Below are positions 10,187 through 18,713 of a DNA stretch of 64,000 bases, in pieces. Positions within the stretch are counted from its first letter, which is position 1; the number at the start of each line of letters is the position of its first letter. Under the pieces are notes generated by a model. It saw nothing but the letters and a program-made list of their open reading frames with translations. It was not told the DNA's origin and searched no databases. The stretch spans positions 1 through 64,000 of the forward strand of contig NZ_JADGMI010000001.1 of NCBI RefSeq assembly GCF_015234305.1, in the 5' to 3' direction. The stretch is from Superficieibacter sp. 1612_C1 (GTDB lineage: Bacteria; Pseudomonadota; Gammaproteobacteria; Enterobacterales; Enterobacteriaceae). A program made the position numbers and the translations under genes.

Positions 10187-11092
10187 TTACCTTTTTTCAC
10201 TCCCCTCAGCAATAAGGAGATTATAAATATATCCAACTTTTTCAGCATAATTCTTATCGCCTGGATTACTGGCTGTTGCTCTCTTTGGATCTCCATTATA
10301 CTGTATTTGAATATTTTGTGGAGTAAACAATGTCCATCCGGGTATATACTGCTCTAGATGCGCTTTTTTATACTTAAGTTTATCTCCAGGGTGGATGATT
10401 TTAACTCCATTCAGTTTAGTAAGAACACTCTGTGTTGTATCTATTTTCTTGGCTATAGAACTATAGCCAAAATCGCCTTTAACGACTTCATAGTTATATA
10501 CTTTTTCATCGTCATACACAATTCTATCTTTTTCTTTTTCTGACATTTTTATCATTAAAAGAGCAATGCCTGCCCGAATATTATATTCAGGATTACTTTT
10601 TATCATGTCAGTCTTATTTTTTAAATATTTGTCCCAAGTTTTCGGGACTATAATATTGTATTTTCTCGGACGAGCAGGAACTGTCACCTCGAGGATTCCT
10701 TCATCACCGATATTTCCTATCTGCATAGGTCTTGTTTTCCACGCGGCCGAAGTCGCACCTGTTTCGGTCCATATCATCGCCTTAACCAATTTCCAGTCAA
10801 GTGGTGTGTAATGTTCGATATTTTTTGACGTGGATAAATGCTGATTAATCTCAGACACAAGTTTCCTGATTGTATCATCATAACTTTCCCAGTCAGAATT
10901 TCCAATCACTTTTTTCCGCCCAGCCTTCCATTCATCAAGAGGACTGAGTTTTTTCTGTGGCGGTGTAACTGGCTGTTTTTGGTGGGGGTGTCCAGATCCT
11001 TTCCCTGTTGTCCTGGAATTTGTTTGGGATTTTGCCCTTGGATGTTCTGTTGCAGGAATGCCTTTTTGTCTGGACGCTGTGCGCGTTACCAT
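10187..11092 (-). CDS. Muramidase-like T6SS effector with nested LysM
   Basis: A 301-residue protein without a signal peptide. Residues 1-50 are a basic, Ser/Thr/Gln-rich linker. An SLT/lysozyme-like fold is suggested by MIWTETGA (predicted catalytic Glu110), RPMQIGNIGD (121-130), NIRAGIALLMIKM (171-183) and, near the end, YNGDP...NYAEKV (265-286). A LysM-like repeat (YEVVKGDFGYSSIAKKI ... IHPGDKLKY, about 201-241) lies between the last two motifs. GGAGGG lies six bases before ATG. It follows hcp by 32 bases and precedes two secreted small proteins. I infer a peptidoglycan-degrading effector loaded by Hcp; activity is not shown. Confidence 0.68.
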   Translation of the reverse strand: MVTRTASRQKGIPATEHPRAKSQTNSRTTGKGSGHPHQKQPVTPPQKKLSPLDEWKAGRKKVIGNSDWESYDDTIRKLVSEINQHLSTSKNIEHYTPLDWKLVKAMIWTETGATSAAWKTRPMQIGNIGDEGILEVTVPARPRKYNIIVPKTWDKYLKNKTDMIKSNPEYNIRAGIALLMIKMSEKEKDRIVYDDEKVYNYEVVKGDFGYSSIAKKIDTTQSVLTKLNGVKIIHPGDKLKYKKAHLEQYIPGWTLFTPQNIQIQYNGDPKRATASNPGDKNYAEKVGYIYNLLIAEGSEKR

Positions 11093-11124
11093 GTGAAACC
11101 CTCCATTTGTTTGTAAAATTATTA

Positions 11125-11604
11125 CTAGTAAACTCTCTCATCCCATAAACTGTATGCACTGGTCCCGGCAATGCAATGCTCCCAGTTTATTGATTCATAT
11201 ATAAAAGAAATGCTTTCTTGTGGCTGTAATTCGCTGTCAATGACAACATGCGCTATCGAGAAATTAATGTCACTAATCCGGGCGTTTGTTAATGTCAGCT
11301 TGTAAAACTTTTCATTAATGCCAAATCTATTTGTTCTATAAAATTCAAAAACACAGTTCAGTTTTTCATTGTCATTAATTGCTTTTCCCAGTAAAGGGGA
11401 TGATTTGTCGACAGGTTTTTTTATCGTAACTGAATGATGATTGACATTTTGATCACGGCTTATCCCATGTGTTAGTTCATATACCATAATATGATCAATA
11501 TGTTGCAACTGAGCTTTATTACCAATAGAGTCCAGTGAAGAACAACCTGCTGAAATCAGTCCCTGTTTTTCTCCGTTCAGTGTCAGATAAATTAAATTTG
11601 CCAT
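11125..11604 (-). CDS. hcp: Hcp-family type VI secretion tube protein
   Basis: A 159-residue Hcp. Visible features are the N-terminal strand MANLIYLTLNGEKQG, the internal THGISRDQN-HHSVTIKKPVDKSSPLLGKA segment typical of the Hcp loop, and the C-terminal ESINWEHCIAGTSAYSLWDERVY ending. Hcp forms the hexameric tube of the T6SS and can carry effectors in its lumen. AAGGAG lies before the ATG. The adjacent sheath and baseplate genes are only fragments, so it must use another T6SS or be orphan. Confidence 0.85.
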   Translation of the reverse strand: MANLIYLTLNGEKQGLISAGCSSLDSIGNKAQLQHIDHIMVYELTHGISRDQNVNHHSVTIKKPVDKSSPLLGKAINDNEKLNCVFEFYRTNRFGINEKFYKLTLTNARISDINFSIAHVVIDSELQPQESISFIYESINWEHCIAGTSAYSLWDERVY

Positions 11605-11627
11605 GTTAATCTCCTTTTAGATAATGG

Positions 11628-12677
11628 TTATTTTCCGGTTTTTATATCCGCTGCCGTCTCCGGCAGTACATTGTTTTTCAGCAAAAACCAGCGGCTTAAT
11701 ACGCCATCCAGTTGTTCGCTAATCTGTTTTTCCAGCGCATCGGTATTTTTTCCCTGTGCGCGGTCATCCTGATACTGCGTCAGCAGGGATTCCAGCGGGG
11801 TTTCCTGGTTCAGGGTCCGCTCGGCCTGCCAGACAACATTTTTGATATATGAAAGGGTTAATCCCTCTTTTTCCCGCTGCATTACCAGGTCGGCGAAAGC
11901 CCTCAAATCCTGCCGGGTTTTCAGCCAGCCACGCAGTTGCGGGCTGTTTTGCGCGCGGGTTTTCAGTATGTCATTCCATTGTGCCGTCGCCTGTTGCTGT
12001 TGCAGACTCTCCGGCCAGCGACTGTCTGCGGTGCGCATCATCTGCATACCGGTCTCCAGCAGTTGCAGCGGCGAGGCTTGAGGAAGCTGTTGCAGCCGTT
12101 GTCCGTAACTGTCCAGTTCTGGCGAAGCCAGCCAGACCGTTGCTGCACCCTGTGCCGTATCCCTGACCTGCGCCAGTTGTTGCTGCATCGGATACACCTG
12201 CCACCACCAGAGTACGGCAGCCACAGCTGCCGTGCAGGCAACACCCGCCATAAAGCCTGTAATATTCAGGCCTGACGTGGCTCTACTCCCCGATTTTATA
12301 TCCTCCACTGCGCCGTGGTGGACTTCCACCTTCATTTCCGGCAGGTCTGGCAGGGGAGAAAGATTTTCCCCCGTGGCAGGTTGCGTGCTCTCCGGTGCGT
12401 AGATAAGCGTCCTGAAGGTGGTTTGCGACGGCGTGTCCACGCTGCTTTTCGGCTGTGGTTCAAGTCGTTTGCGCGTGTTCTGCACAAAATACAGCAGGTT
12501 TTCTACATGCGGCTGGCGCTTCAGATCTACCTGCTGGAGTTTATCGCAGATAAGCTGTAGCGCGCGTTCAGTCCGGTAACCGCCCAACCAGGGAGAGTTC
12601 AAATGAAGCCCCCATATATTTGAAATGTGGTCTTGCGGAAATCGCCACCTGATACCAGCCCGGTTCGCCATCCACAT
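11628..12677 (-). pseudogene. VasL-type T6SS protein, 5'-truncated
   Basis: An open frame whose part from about 12600 onward resembles the C-terminal half of VasL/ImpA-related T6SS accessory proteins. There is a linker, a transmembrane segment (GFMAGVACTAAVAAVLWWW), then a helical periplasmic domain rich in Gln/Trp. The N-terminal ImpA domain is missing. The frame's upstream portion overlaps the end of a tssC fragment in a different frame, so the 5' end was lost in a deletion that joined tssC to vasL. It is probably not translated as a useful protein. Confidence 0.7.
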
Positions 12678-12819
12678 CCATCACCTCAACCCGTGCGCCA
12701 CGCAGAGGTTTACGGCTGCGGACGTCAGCGGGTGGGTTCTCCTGGTCAGCAACATACTGGCGAATCCAGGTGTTGAGTTCGCGCTCCAGGTCGCTTCTTT
12801 CTTTCCACGAACCGAGTTC
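12568..12819 (-). pseudogene. tssC: TssC (sheath large subunit) C-terminal fragment
   Basis: The last about 80 residues of a VipB/TssC sheath protein: SWKERSDLERELNTWIRQYV, then RSRKPLRGARVEV and the conserved end HFKYMGASFELSLVGRLPD. The rest of the gene is absent. On the left it runs into the vasL fragment; on the right, at about 12810-12819, it abuts an hcp fragment in the opposite orientation. A remnant of a deleted T6SS locus. Confidence 0.8.
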
Positions 12820-13214
12820 AGGAATTCCTGCATAACGTGACTGTGCCAACCGATCCACAGTCTGGTCAGCCCGCAGGTCAGCGTGCCCACAAGCCATTCA
12901 TCTTTACCGTGGCGCTGAATAAAGCGGTTCCGCTGATGTACAACGCGCTGGCTGCCGGTGAAATGCTGCCGAAAGTGGAACTGCACTGGTGGCGTACCTC
13001 TGTCGAAGGTAAGCAGGAGCACTATTTCACTACCCGCCTGACTGACGCGACCATTGTAGATATGAATCTGCATATGCCGCACTGCCAGGACCCGACACAG
13101 CGTGAATTCACGCAACTGCTCGCCGTATCACTGGCGTACCGTAAAGTTGAGTGGGAACACATCAAGTCAGGTACTTCTGGTGCCGACGACTGGCGTGCGC
13201 CGCTCGAAGCATAA
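12816..13214 (+). pseudogene. Hcp 3' fragment, inverted relative to tssC remnant
   Basis: An open frame encoding the C-terminal three quarters of an Hcp protein of a different subtype from 11125-11604: VQEFLHNVTVPTDPQSGQP, KPFIFTVALNKAVP, KVELHWWRTS, ending KVEWEHIKSGTSGADDWRAP. The N-terminal strand is gone; homology starts at about 12816, exactly where TssC homology on the other strand stops. A GTG at 12837 could start a truncated product, which would lack the first Hcp strands. Confidence 0.8.
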
Positions 13215-13337
13215 GTATCAGTCCACAGCATCCCGCCTTATGGCAGGGTGCTGTTTTTTTATGTTCTGAATGAAAAAAGCAGTGTCAGTAAGGAGTTACG
13301 TTTTTTCACGGGAGATGGCGGACGCCGGAAACTTCGG

Positions 13338-14534
13338 CGGTACCTGAGCAGCCAGTCGGCGGGCTGTTACCGTACAGGCGATGATGACCTGTACCAGCGT
13401 GGACACCGCCTGAAACGGTCGGGGAACACGGAATATGAATACGACGCGGCAGGACGGATGGTCAGCCGCATAAGACACCGCGACGGGTACAGGCCGGAGC
13501 GGGAACAGTTCAGGTGGGACAGCCGTGACCAGCTAACGGGGTACAGTAACGGGAAGGGCGAGCAGTGGGAATACCGTTATGACGGCAGCGGACGAAGAAC
13601 AGAAAAACGCTGCGATAACCAGGGAATTCGCCTCACGTACCTGTGGGACGGGGACAGTATTGCGGAAATCCGGGAATACCGCCATGATGTGCTGACCAGC
13701 GTGCGGCACCTGGTGTTCAGCGGTTTTGAGCTGGTGAGCCAGCAGGTGAGCCGGGAGCGACAGGTACACCCGACGGAGCCGGTGCGCTGGATGACGCGAA
13801 CGGTTCATGCGATGAGTGAACAGACAGGCCGTCCGCTGATGCTCTTTAACAGTGCAGGTGAGGCAGTCAGACGTCCACTGGACATCACGCTGTGGGGGCG
13901 GACAGCGGCAGCCTTAACGGCAGACCCCGAGCTACCACGCAGGCGGGAGGATGAGGAAGCGGATCCCGGCCTTCTGTATGCGGGCCAGTGGCGGGATGCG
14001 GAATCAGGGCTGTGCTACAACCGGTTCAGGTACTACGAGCCGGAAAGCGGGATGTACCTGGTGAGTGACCCGCTGGGGTTGATGGGTGGAGTTAACCCGT
14101 ATGCATATGTGCCAAACCCTCTATCTGCAATAGATCCTCTGGGTCTTGCTACGTGTCCTGTGATTAAGCAAAGGGTTCTGGATAATATTGCTGCGAGTAA
14201 GGCGGCGAGAGATGCATCTAAATTCCCTACAAAGAAAATTCCTGAATATGATCCCCGGATTAGGAAAAGAGCGGTTGAAGATCCTCGTGGACATCATTTC
14301 CCGTTCAGTTTTGATAAAACAATCTTGAATACCTCTCCTACTATAATTCGAGGTGGAGCTGAAGGTTATGCTGTTCGTGGTTATAAAAATGGTAAAGAGG
14401 TTATATATAATATTATTGTGAAAAACGGTGTTATTAATCATAGAGATATGATTGACGTTACAAAGTGGGGACAACGGAGTAAAAGTTTTGGTTGGCCTAT
14501 TGATATTAATGATATACCGAAATTTGTTAACTAA
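13338..14534 (+). pseudogene. Rhs C-terminal tip 1 with unidentified toxin domain
   Basis: A 5'-truncated rhs. The core-end region has YD-type repeats (GNTEYEYDAAGRMVSRIRH) and the conserved cleavage region YYEPESGMYLVSDPLGLMGG ... AIDPLGL. After DPLGLATC comes about 125 residues of a variable C-terminus (IKQRVLDNIAASKAAR to the end WPIDINDIPKFVN) in AT-richer DNA. This is the polymorphic toxin position. I cannot assign a family. The tip frame is intact, but there is no N-terminal export region, so it is silent unless recombined onto a full rhs. A candidate immunity gene follows by 13 bases. Confidence 0.82.
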
Positions 14535-14547
14535 AGGTTGGCTAAAA

Positions 14548-14937
14548 ATGTTAAGCTTAATTATAAATTGTGAGGAAGGTGGGTGTTTAAGCCTTAATTC
14601 ATTTATCTTAGAAGATGATTTTTTCAAGGCTAATGCAGTAGTTAAGTCAGATTGGTATGAAGCTAAGGCATCCTTTTATGTCTCGAAAGAAAGAATAGAT
14701 GAGCTAGTTTCAGATTTAGAAAAAATGTCTCATGAGAGTAATAACGAAGTTGTCTTTATTAATGAGGATGGGAATTTTGAGATGAATTTTTCTATAGATT
14801 ATCTAGGTAAAGTAAGGATTGCTGGTGTATTAATTAAAAGTATGATGGACTCATCTTCTCTAAATTATGAACTATACTCAGACTTACAATCTATAATGGA
14901 TTTTTGTGGGCAGCTGAAAGCCATTGCAAATCAATAG
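14548..14937 (+). CDS. Candidate immunity protein for Rhs tip 1
   Basis: A 129-residue acidic protein starting MLSLIINCEEGGC behind TAAAGG. Features such as FFKANAVVKSDWYEA and a following helix with VSDLEKM faintly recall WapI-type immunity proteins; this is a weak impression. AT-rich and intact. Its place right after the toxin tip is the main evidence. It could protect the cell from the matching toxin of neighbours even though the tip itself is orphan. Confidence 0.6.
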   Translation: MLSLIINCEEGGCLSLNSFILEDDFFKANAVVKSDWYEAKASFYVSKERIDELVSDLEKMSHESNNEVVFINEDGNFEMNFSIDYLGKVRIAGVLIKSMMDSSSLNYELYSDLQSIMDFCGQLKAIANQ

Positions 14938-14964
14938 GTTGATGAAGTTGAAATGATGATATTT

Positions 14965-15017
14965 AAAGCCGGAAAGCTTCCCCTTGGGAAAGACATTAAA
15001 TCTTCCCGGCTTTTTTA
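14965..15017 (+). terminator. Probable terminator after immunity 1
   Basis: The outer stem AAGCCGG / CCGGCTT with an inner GCTTCC / GGGAAG-like hairpin is followed by six T residues (15011-15016). Confidence 0.65.
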
Positions 15018-15081
15018 TTATCTAATCCACGTTCATCCCACTAAACAAGCACATCCTTAATCTCCTTAACCACCTGTTTAG

Positions 15082-15196
15082 GCTGTGTCCCTCAATTACA
15101 TAATCTTCTGAGAAAAAGACGGATGCTCCCCAATTTTAACATCATAAGATAGTTTCTTGCTGTTTTTTCATAACGGGTAGCCACCCGACGGAACCA
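15082..15196 (-). mobile_element. IS5-family transposase 3' end remnant
   Basis: On the minus strand the frame reads WFRRVATRYEKTARNYL, then LKLGSIRLFLRRLCN and stop. This matches the C-terminus of IS5-family transposases with the (F)RRVATRYxKTARN signature. Only about 35 codons and one IS end (near GGCTGTGTCCCTCAA at 15082) survive. The other end is fused directly to Rhs core at about 15197. Confidence 0.72.
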
Positions 15197-16195
15197 CGCA
15201 GGGCAGACGGGCGATTGAATACCACTACCCGGATGAACGGACGGTCACGTGCTGCATCCTGCCGCCGGAAGGGGAGCAGGACCGGCACCCGGACGAGCAG
15301 CTGCTGAAAACCACATACCGTTATAACGCGGCGGGCGAGCCGGAGCACATTACCCTGCCGGGTGGCGAAACGCTGACGTTCACGCGGGATGAGGCGGACG
15401 GTTCATGGGGTGAGTGAACAGACAGGCCGCCCGCTGATGTTCTTTAACAGTGCAGGTGAGGCAGTCAGGCGTCCACGGGACACCACGCTGTGGGGACGGA
15501 CCGCGGCAGCCTTAACGGCAGACCTCGACCTTCCGCGCCGGCGGGAGGATGAGGAAGCGGACCCTGGATTGTTGTACACCGGCCAGTGGCGGGATGCGGA
15601 ATCAGGGCTGTGCTACAACCGGTTCAGGTACTATGAGCCGGAAAGCGGGATGTACCTGGTGAGTGACCCGCTGGGGTTGCAGGGGGGAGAGCAGACTTAC
15701 CGGTATGTGCCGAACCCGAATGAATATCTTGATCCATTCGGATTAGCAAAAAGTTCGATTCCAACATTGATATCAAATCCTGGAAGAATAACTGGTGAGT
15801 TTAAAACTATTCGAGAGAAGTTAAGGCTTGCCAGGAACGGTGATGTTTCTGCACAAGCTGAAATTGCATATGCTAGATATATGCGTGGTCAGGGCAATCA
15901 TGTATATTTTGATACACCACCAAATCGTTCAATATCTATGGCAGATTTCACTATTTATGGAGTCCAGGTTGATACAAAACTTTTGAGCGGTATTGGTGGC
16001 AATGCGGCTAAGAACGTTAGCAAGGGCGTGGGCCAGGTTGGTGACGGAGGGATTGTTCAGGTAATCAGGAGTTCCAATTCAAAAAATACACTTCAACAGT
16101 TTGATGAGTTTTTTGGTGGATTTAAACCTAATAACCCAACAGTTCGCATAGATGTAATCGACCAGTCAGTATTGGATCCTTTTTGGAGATTTTAA
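15197..16195 (+). pseudogene. Rhs C-terminal tip 2, possible nuclease-type toxin
   Basis: 15197-15394 encodes Rhs core (RAIEYHYPDERTVT, TYRYNAAGEPEHITLPGG). After a frame change the core end follows (VHGVSEQTGRPLMFFNS, YYEPESGMYLVSDPLGLQGG, DPFGLAKS). The toxin part of about 150 residues contains AEIAYARYMRGQGNHVYF and ADFTIYGVQVDTKLL; the D...DTK spacing could be a PD-(D/E)XK nuclease core, which is tentative. It ends LDPFWRF. The tip is intact downstream of the shift, and an immunity candidate starts three bases later. Confidence 0.8.
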
Positions 16196-16198
16196 AAT

Positions 16199-16675
16199 AT
16201 GATTACCAAATCAAGTATTCTCACAGATTTCACGGATAAAAACAGATTAAGTGAGTCTATTTCTAATTTATTGTCGGTTTTTGATATCGACTTTACTATA
16301 TTAAATTATGACTATTTTGATGTGGATGGGTATAAGGAATTTGTCAGGGGTGGTGCAATTTCTATTGAAGAGGATTTACGTTTCATTGACTTGCTAAGTG
16401 AAATTGATTTTCTGTATGAAATTGATTTTGGTACATCATTGAACTCAATTGAAAGTAATTATCTTCCATCCCTTACTGACTTTATATCTCAATCCTTATC
16501 AAGTCAATTAAGTTGTAACATGATAACCAGTTTTAAGCCATTGAGTAGTGATGAGTATTGCCCGGTAACATATTTCTCTAAAGATAAAGAAATTATCAAT
16601 TTTATATGTTTTGCTTCAGATTTCTGGAGTAATGTATCTTGGGTGAAATTGGGAGTCAGCAATAAAAAAGAGTAA
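16199..16675 (+). CDS. Candidate immunity protein for Rhs tip 2
   Basis: A 158-residue, AT-rich, acidic protein, MITKSSILTDFTDKN..., with repeated aromatic/acidic clusters (FDIDFTILNYDYFDVDGY). No family recognised. It starts immediately after the toxin stop, consistent with translational coupling to the toxin frame. The frame is intact to its stop, and the next Rhs remnant begins within about ten bases. Confidence 0.65.
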   Translation: MITKSSILTDFTDKNRLSESISNLLSVFDIDFTILNYDYFDVDGYKEFVRGGAISIEEDLRFIDLLSEIDFLYEIDFGTSLNSIESNYLPSLTDFISQSLSSQLSCNMITSFKPLSSDEYCPVTYFSKDKEIINFICFASDFWSNVSWVKLGVSNKKE

Positions 16676-16682
16676 GCTAATT

Positions 16683-17237
16683 GCAGAGCCTTGGCCGTGC
16701 TATAACCGGTTCAGGCACTACGAGCCGGAAAGCGAGATGTACCTGGTGAGTGAGCTGCTGGGGTTGCAGGGTGGGAGACCTATCGGTATGTGCCGAATCC
16801 GTGTAGGTGGGTTGATCCTTTTGGGTTGGCGGCAACTTCTAAAATACTTAACAATTTAACATCAGCGAAAAATTTAACAGAGAAGAAGGCTGCTGAATTA
16901 TTGGCGGGAGCAACCTCTAATACTCAACGAAGTAAATTACCTAGAGCAGTTTCAGCTGTTGTTGATAAAAAACCGGAAAGGTTTTCTTTGGGGAAAGTGA
17001 ATGGCCTCATCCGATAGATATTCACCCCACTTTGCAGGTAAATATGCCTTCGACTAGTTTAGAATGATGGGCGATAGCGAATTGTGCAGAATTTAAAGGA
17101 GTTAATGAGGCATTAAAAGCAGGGGCTAAATTGGTGATCTTGAGGCCCATACAGTGTTGGTTAAAACAGGTGAAGCATTTCCAATGTGTAAAAACTGTCA
17201 AGTAACAATATTTGGTATAATTGTTGCTAGTGGGTAA
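16683..17237 (+). pseudogene. Rhs C-terminal tip 3 with broken YwqJ-like deaminase toxin
   Basis: A short degenerate core end (CYNRFRHYEPESEMYLVSELLGLQGG, with SDPLG changed to SELLG) shifts frame into MPNPCRWVDPFGLAA. The toxin region carries KKAAELLAGATSN and AVVDKKPERFS, then in shifted frames ANCAEFKGVNEALKAGA, LEAHTVLVKTGEAFPMCKNCQVT. The CAE motif and the PMCKNC zinc-binding pair match the YwqJ-related cytidine-deaminase-like toxins of polymorphic toxin systems. At least two frameshifts inactivate it. Confidence 0.75.
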
Positions 17238-17241
17238 TATT

Positions 17242-17696
17242 ATGTGTGACTTAATTGATTTTGCATCTAAGTATGGTAAGGTTACATTACAAAAAATAGA
17301 TATTGAAGGCTGTTGCGAAAAATTATCTGAAGAAGGTTATTGCATATTTCCATTATTCCTTGATTTTATATCAAAATATGGTGGGGTTTATGGGTTTCAT
17401 TCGGTATATAAAAATAATGATAAGAGTGAACAGTTTTTCATAGATCCTGAAAGAGCTGTTGATCGCATTTTTATTGAAAGAGTGAATAATTATATTGAAA
17501 GGTCCGGGGGCAATATGATTCCTGTTGGTGAATGTAGCAATGGTATATAACATTAATGTATGGTGAAAACGGTGCCATATACGGAGGCTGTGACGATTAT
17601 CTTTGGAAATATGGATGCAATATATCTCTAGCAATGGATGCGATAATTAATGGTAAAGAAGCCATAGAAATACCAAATAGTGCATCCAATCCGTAG
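17242..17696 (+). pseudogene. SUKH-family immunity gene, frameshifted
   Basis: The frame from 17242 (MCDLIDFASKYGKVTLQ) contains SEEGYCIFPLFLDFISKYGG and GGNMIPVGECSNG, then hits a stop at 17550. Continuation in another frame reads MYGENGAIYGGCDDYLWKYG to a stop at 17696. Together they match SUKH (SMI1/KNR4) immunity proteins, a class repeatedly found beside deaminase toxins. The indel lies at about 17545-17570. Partner of the equally broken tip 3. Confidence 0.72.
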
Positions 17697-17739
17697 GTTG
17701 ATGTAAACTTCTTTAAGTACTGGCTAATCGGGGGTGAGT

Positions 17740-18701
17740 CACACGAACGGCCCGGCTGCGGCTGGTCTACCACGATAGTGGCTGTCTGAAAGCCATTTAG
17801 CGGACAGATACTGGCGGAGTACCGCCAGGATGCACAATGCAGGCTGACGGAAGCGGATGCGCGGCTGAACTACCATCTGTTTTACAACTATGACAACGCG
17901 GGCAGAATAGCCCGCTGGTCGGATAACGACCAGACGTGGAGTTCTTTACATATGACACGCGAGGGTGGGTTATCGCCACTGGCGGGGCAGAAGGATACTA
18001 TATGGGGTGAGTGAGCCGACAGGCCTTCTGCTGATTTCTTTTACAGCGCAGGTGAGGTGGTCCCGCAGGACACCACGCTGTGAGGGAAGACAGCGGCAGC
18101 CTTAACGGCAGCCCCCGAACTACCGCGCAGGCGTGAGGATGATGAAGCGGACCCCGGCCTTCTGTATGCGGGCCAGTGGCGGGATGCGGAGTCAGGGCTG
18201 TGCTACAACCGGTTCAGGTACTACGAGCCGGAAAGCGGGATGTACCTGGTGAGTGACCCGCTGGGGTTGATGGGTGGAGTTAACCCGTATGCATATTTGC
18301 CAAACCCTCTATCTGCAATAGATCCTCTGGGTCTTGCTACATGTAAAGTATACAGACAAATAACGCCTGATGATTTGGCTAGACTGGAACAAGGATTGGG
18401 GATAAAACCAAAAGGAATTAGTGGGTCAATTGCAGATCATGTCAATGGTCTTGATACCGGGCATATTTCAGCATCTCTCACAAAAGAAGCAACAAACCGG
18501 TTTAGAAGTGGTAATGGATTAATTGAAATTGACGTAAAAAAAGCCATACAAGGTGGGGCAAAATTCATTGATCATAATAACGTTCTTCAAGCGGCTGAAA
18601 AATTTGGTTCACTTATTACTAGAAGGGATGCCAAAAGGGCCTTAGAAGTCTTGTTTAAAGGCGAAATACCTTTTGATGCTATAAAAATCATTGGAAAATA
18701 A
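17740..18701 (+). pseudogene. Rhs C-terminal tip 4, possible ADP-ribosyltransferase-like toxin
   Basis: Pieces of Rhs core in several frames (LVYHDSGCLKAI, YHLFYNYDNAGRIARWSDND, FTYDTRGWVIATGGAEGYY) lead to a last open stretch from TAAALTAAPELPRRRED through YYEPESGMYLVSDPLGLMGG to the variable end. The toxin (about 117 residues) reads YRQITPDDLARLEQGLG, HVNGLDTGHISASLTKEA, GNGLIEIDVKKA. The R..., S-T/S and EID pattern is reminiscent of ADP-ribosyltransferase-type toxins, but this is weak. The toxin part is intact; the core is broken. DNA at its core end is almost identical to tip 1. Confidence 0.78.
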
Positions 18702-18713
18702 AGGAGTAATAAA

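Noticed and set aside
12681..13115. 144-codon minus-strand frame across the hcp and tssC fragments
   Set aside because: A shadow of the hcp fragment on the other strand, with no homology of its own.
14930..17705. Shared TAGGTTGATG after the immunity genes of tips 1 and 3 as a recombination signal
   Set aside because: Only ten bases, not found after the other immunity genes (tip 5 keeps only CCAATCCGTAG); could be chance.
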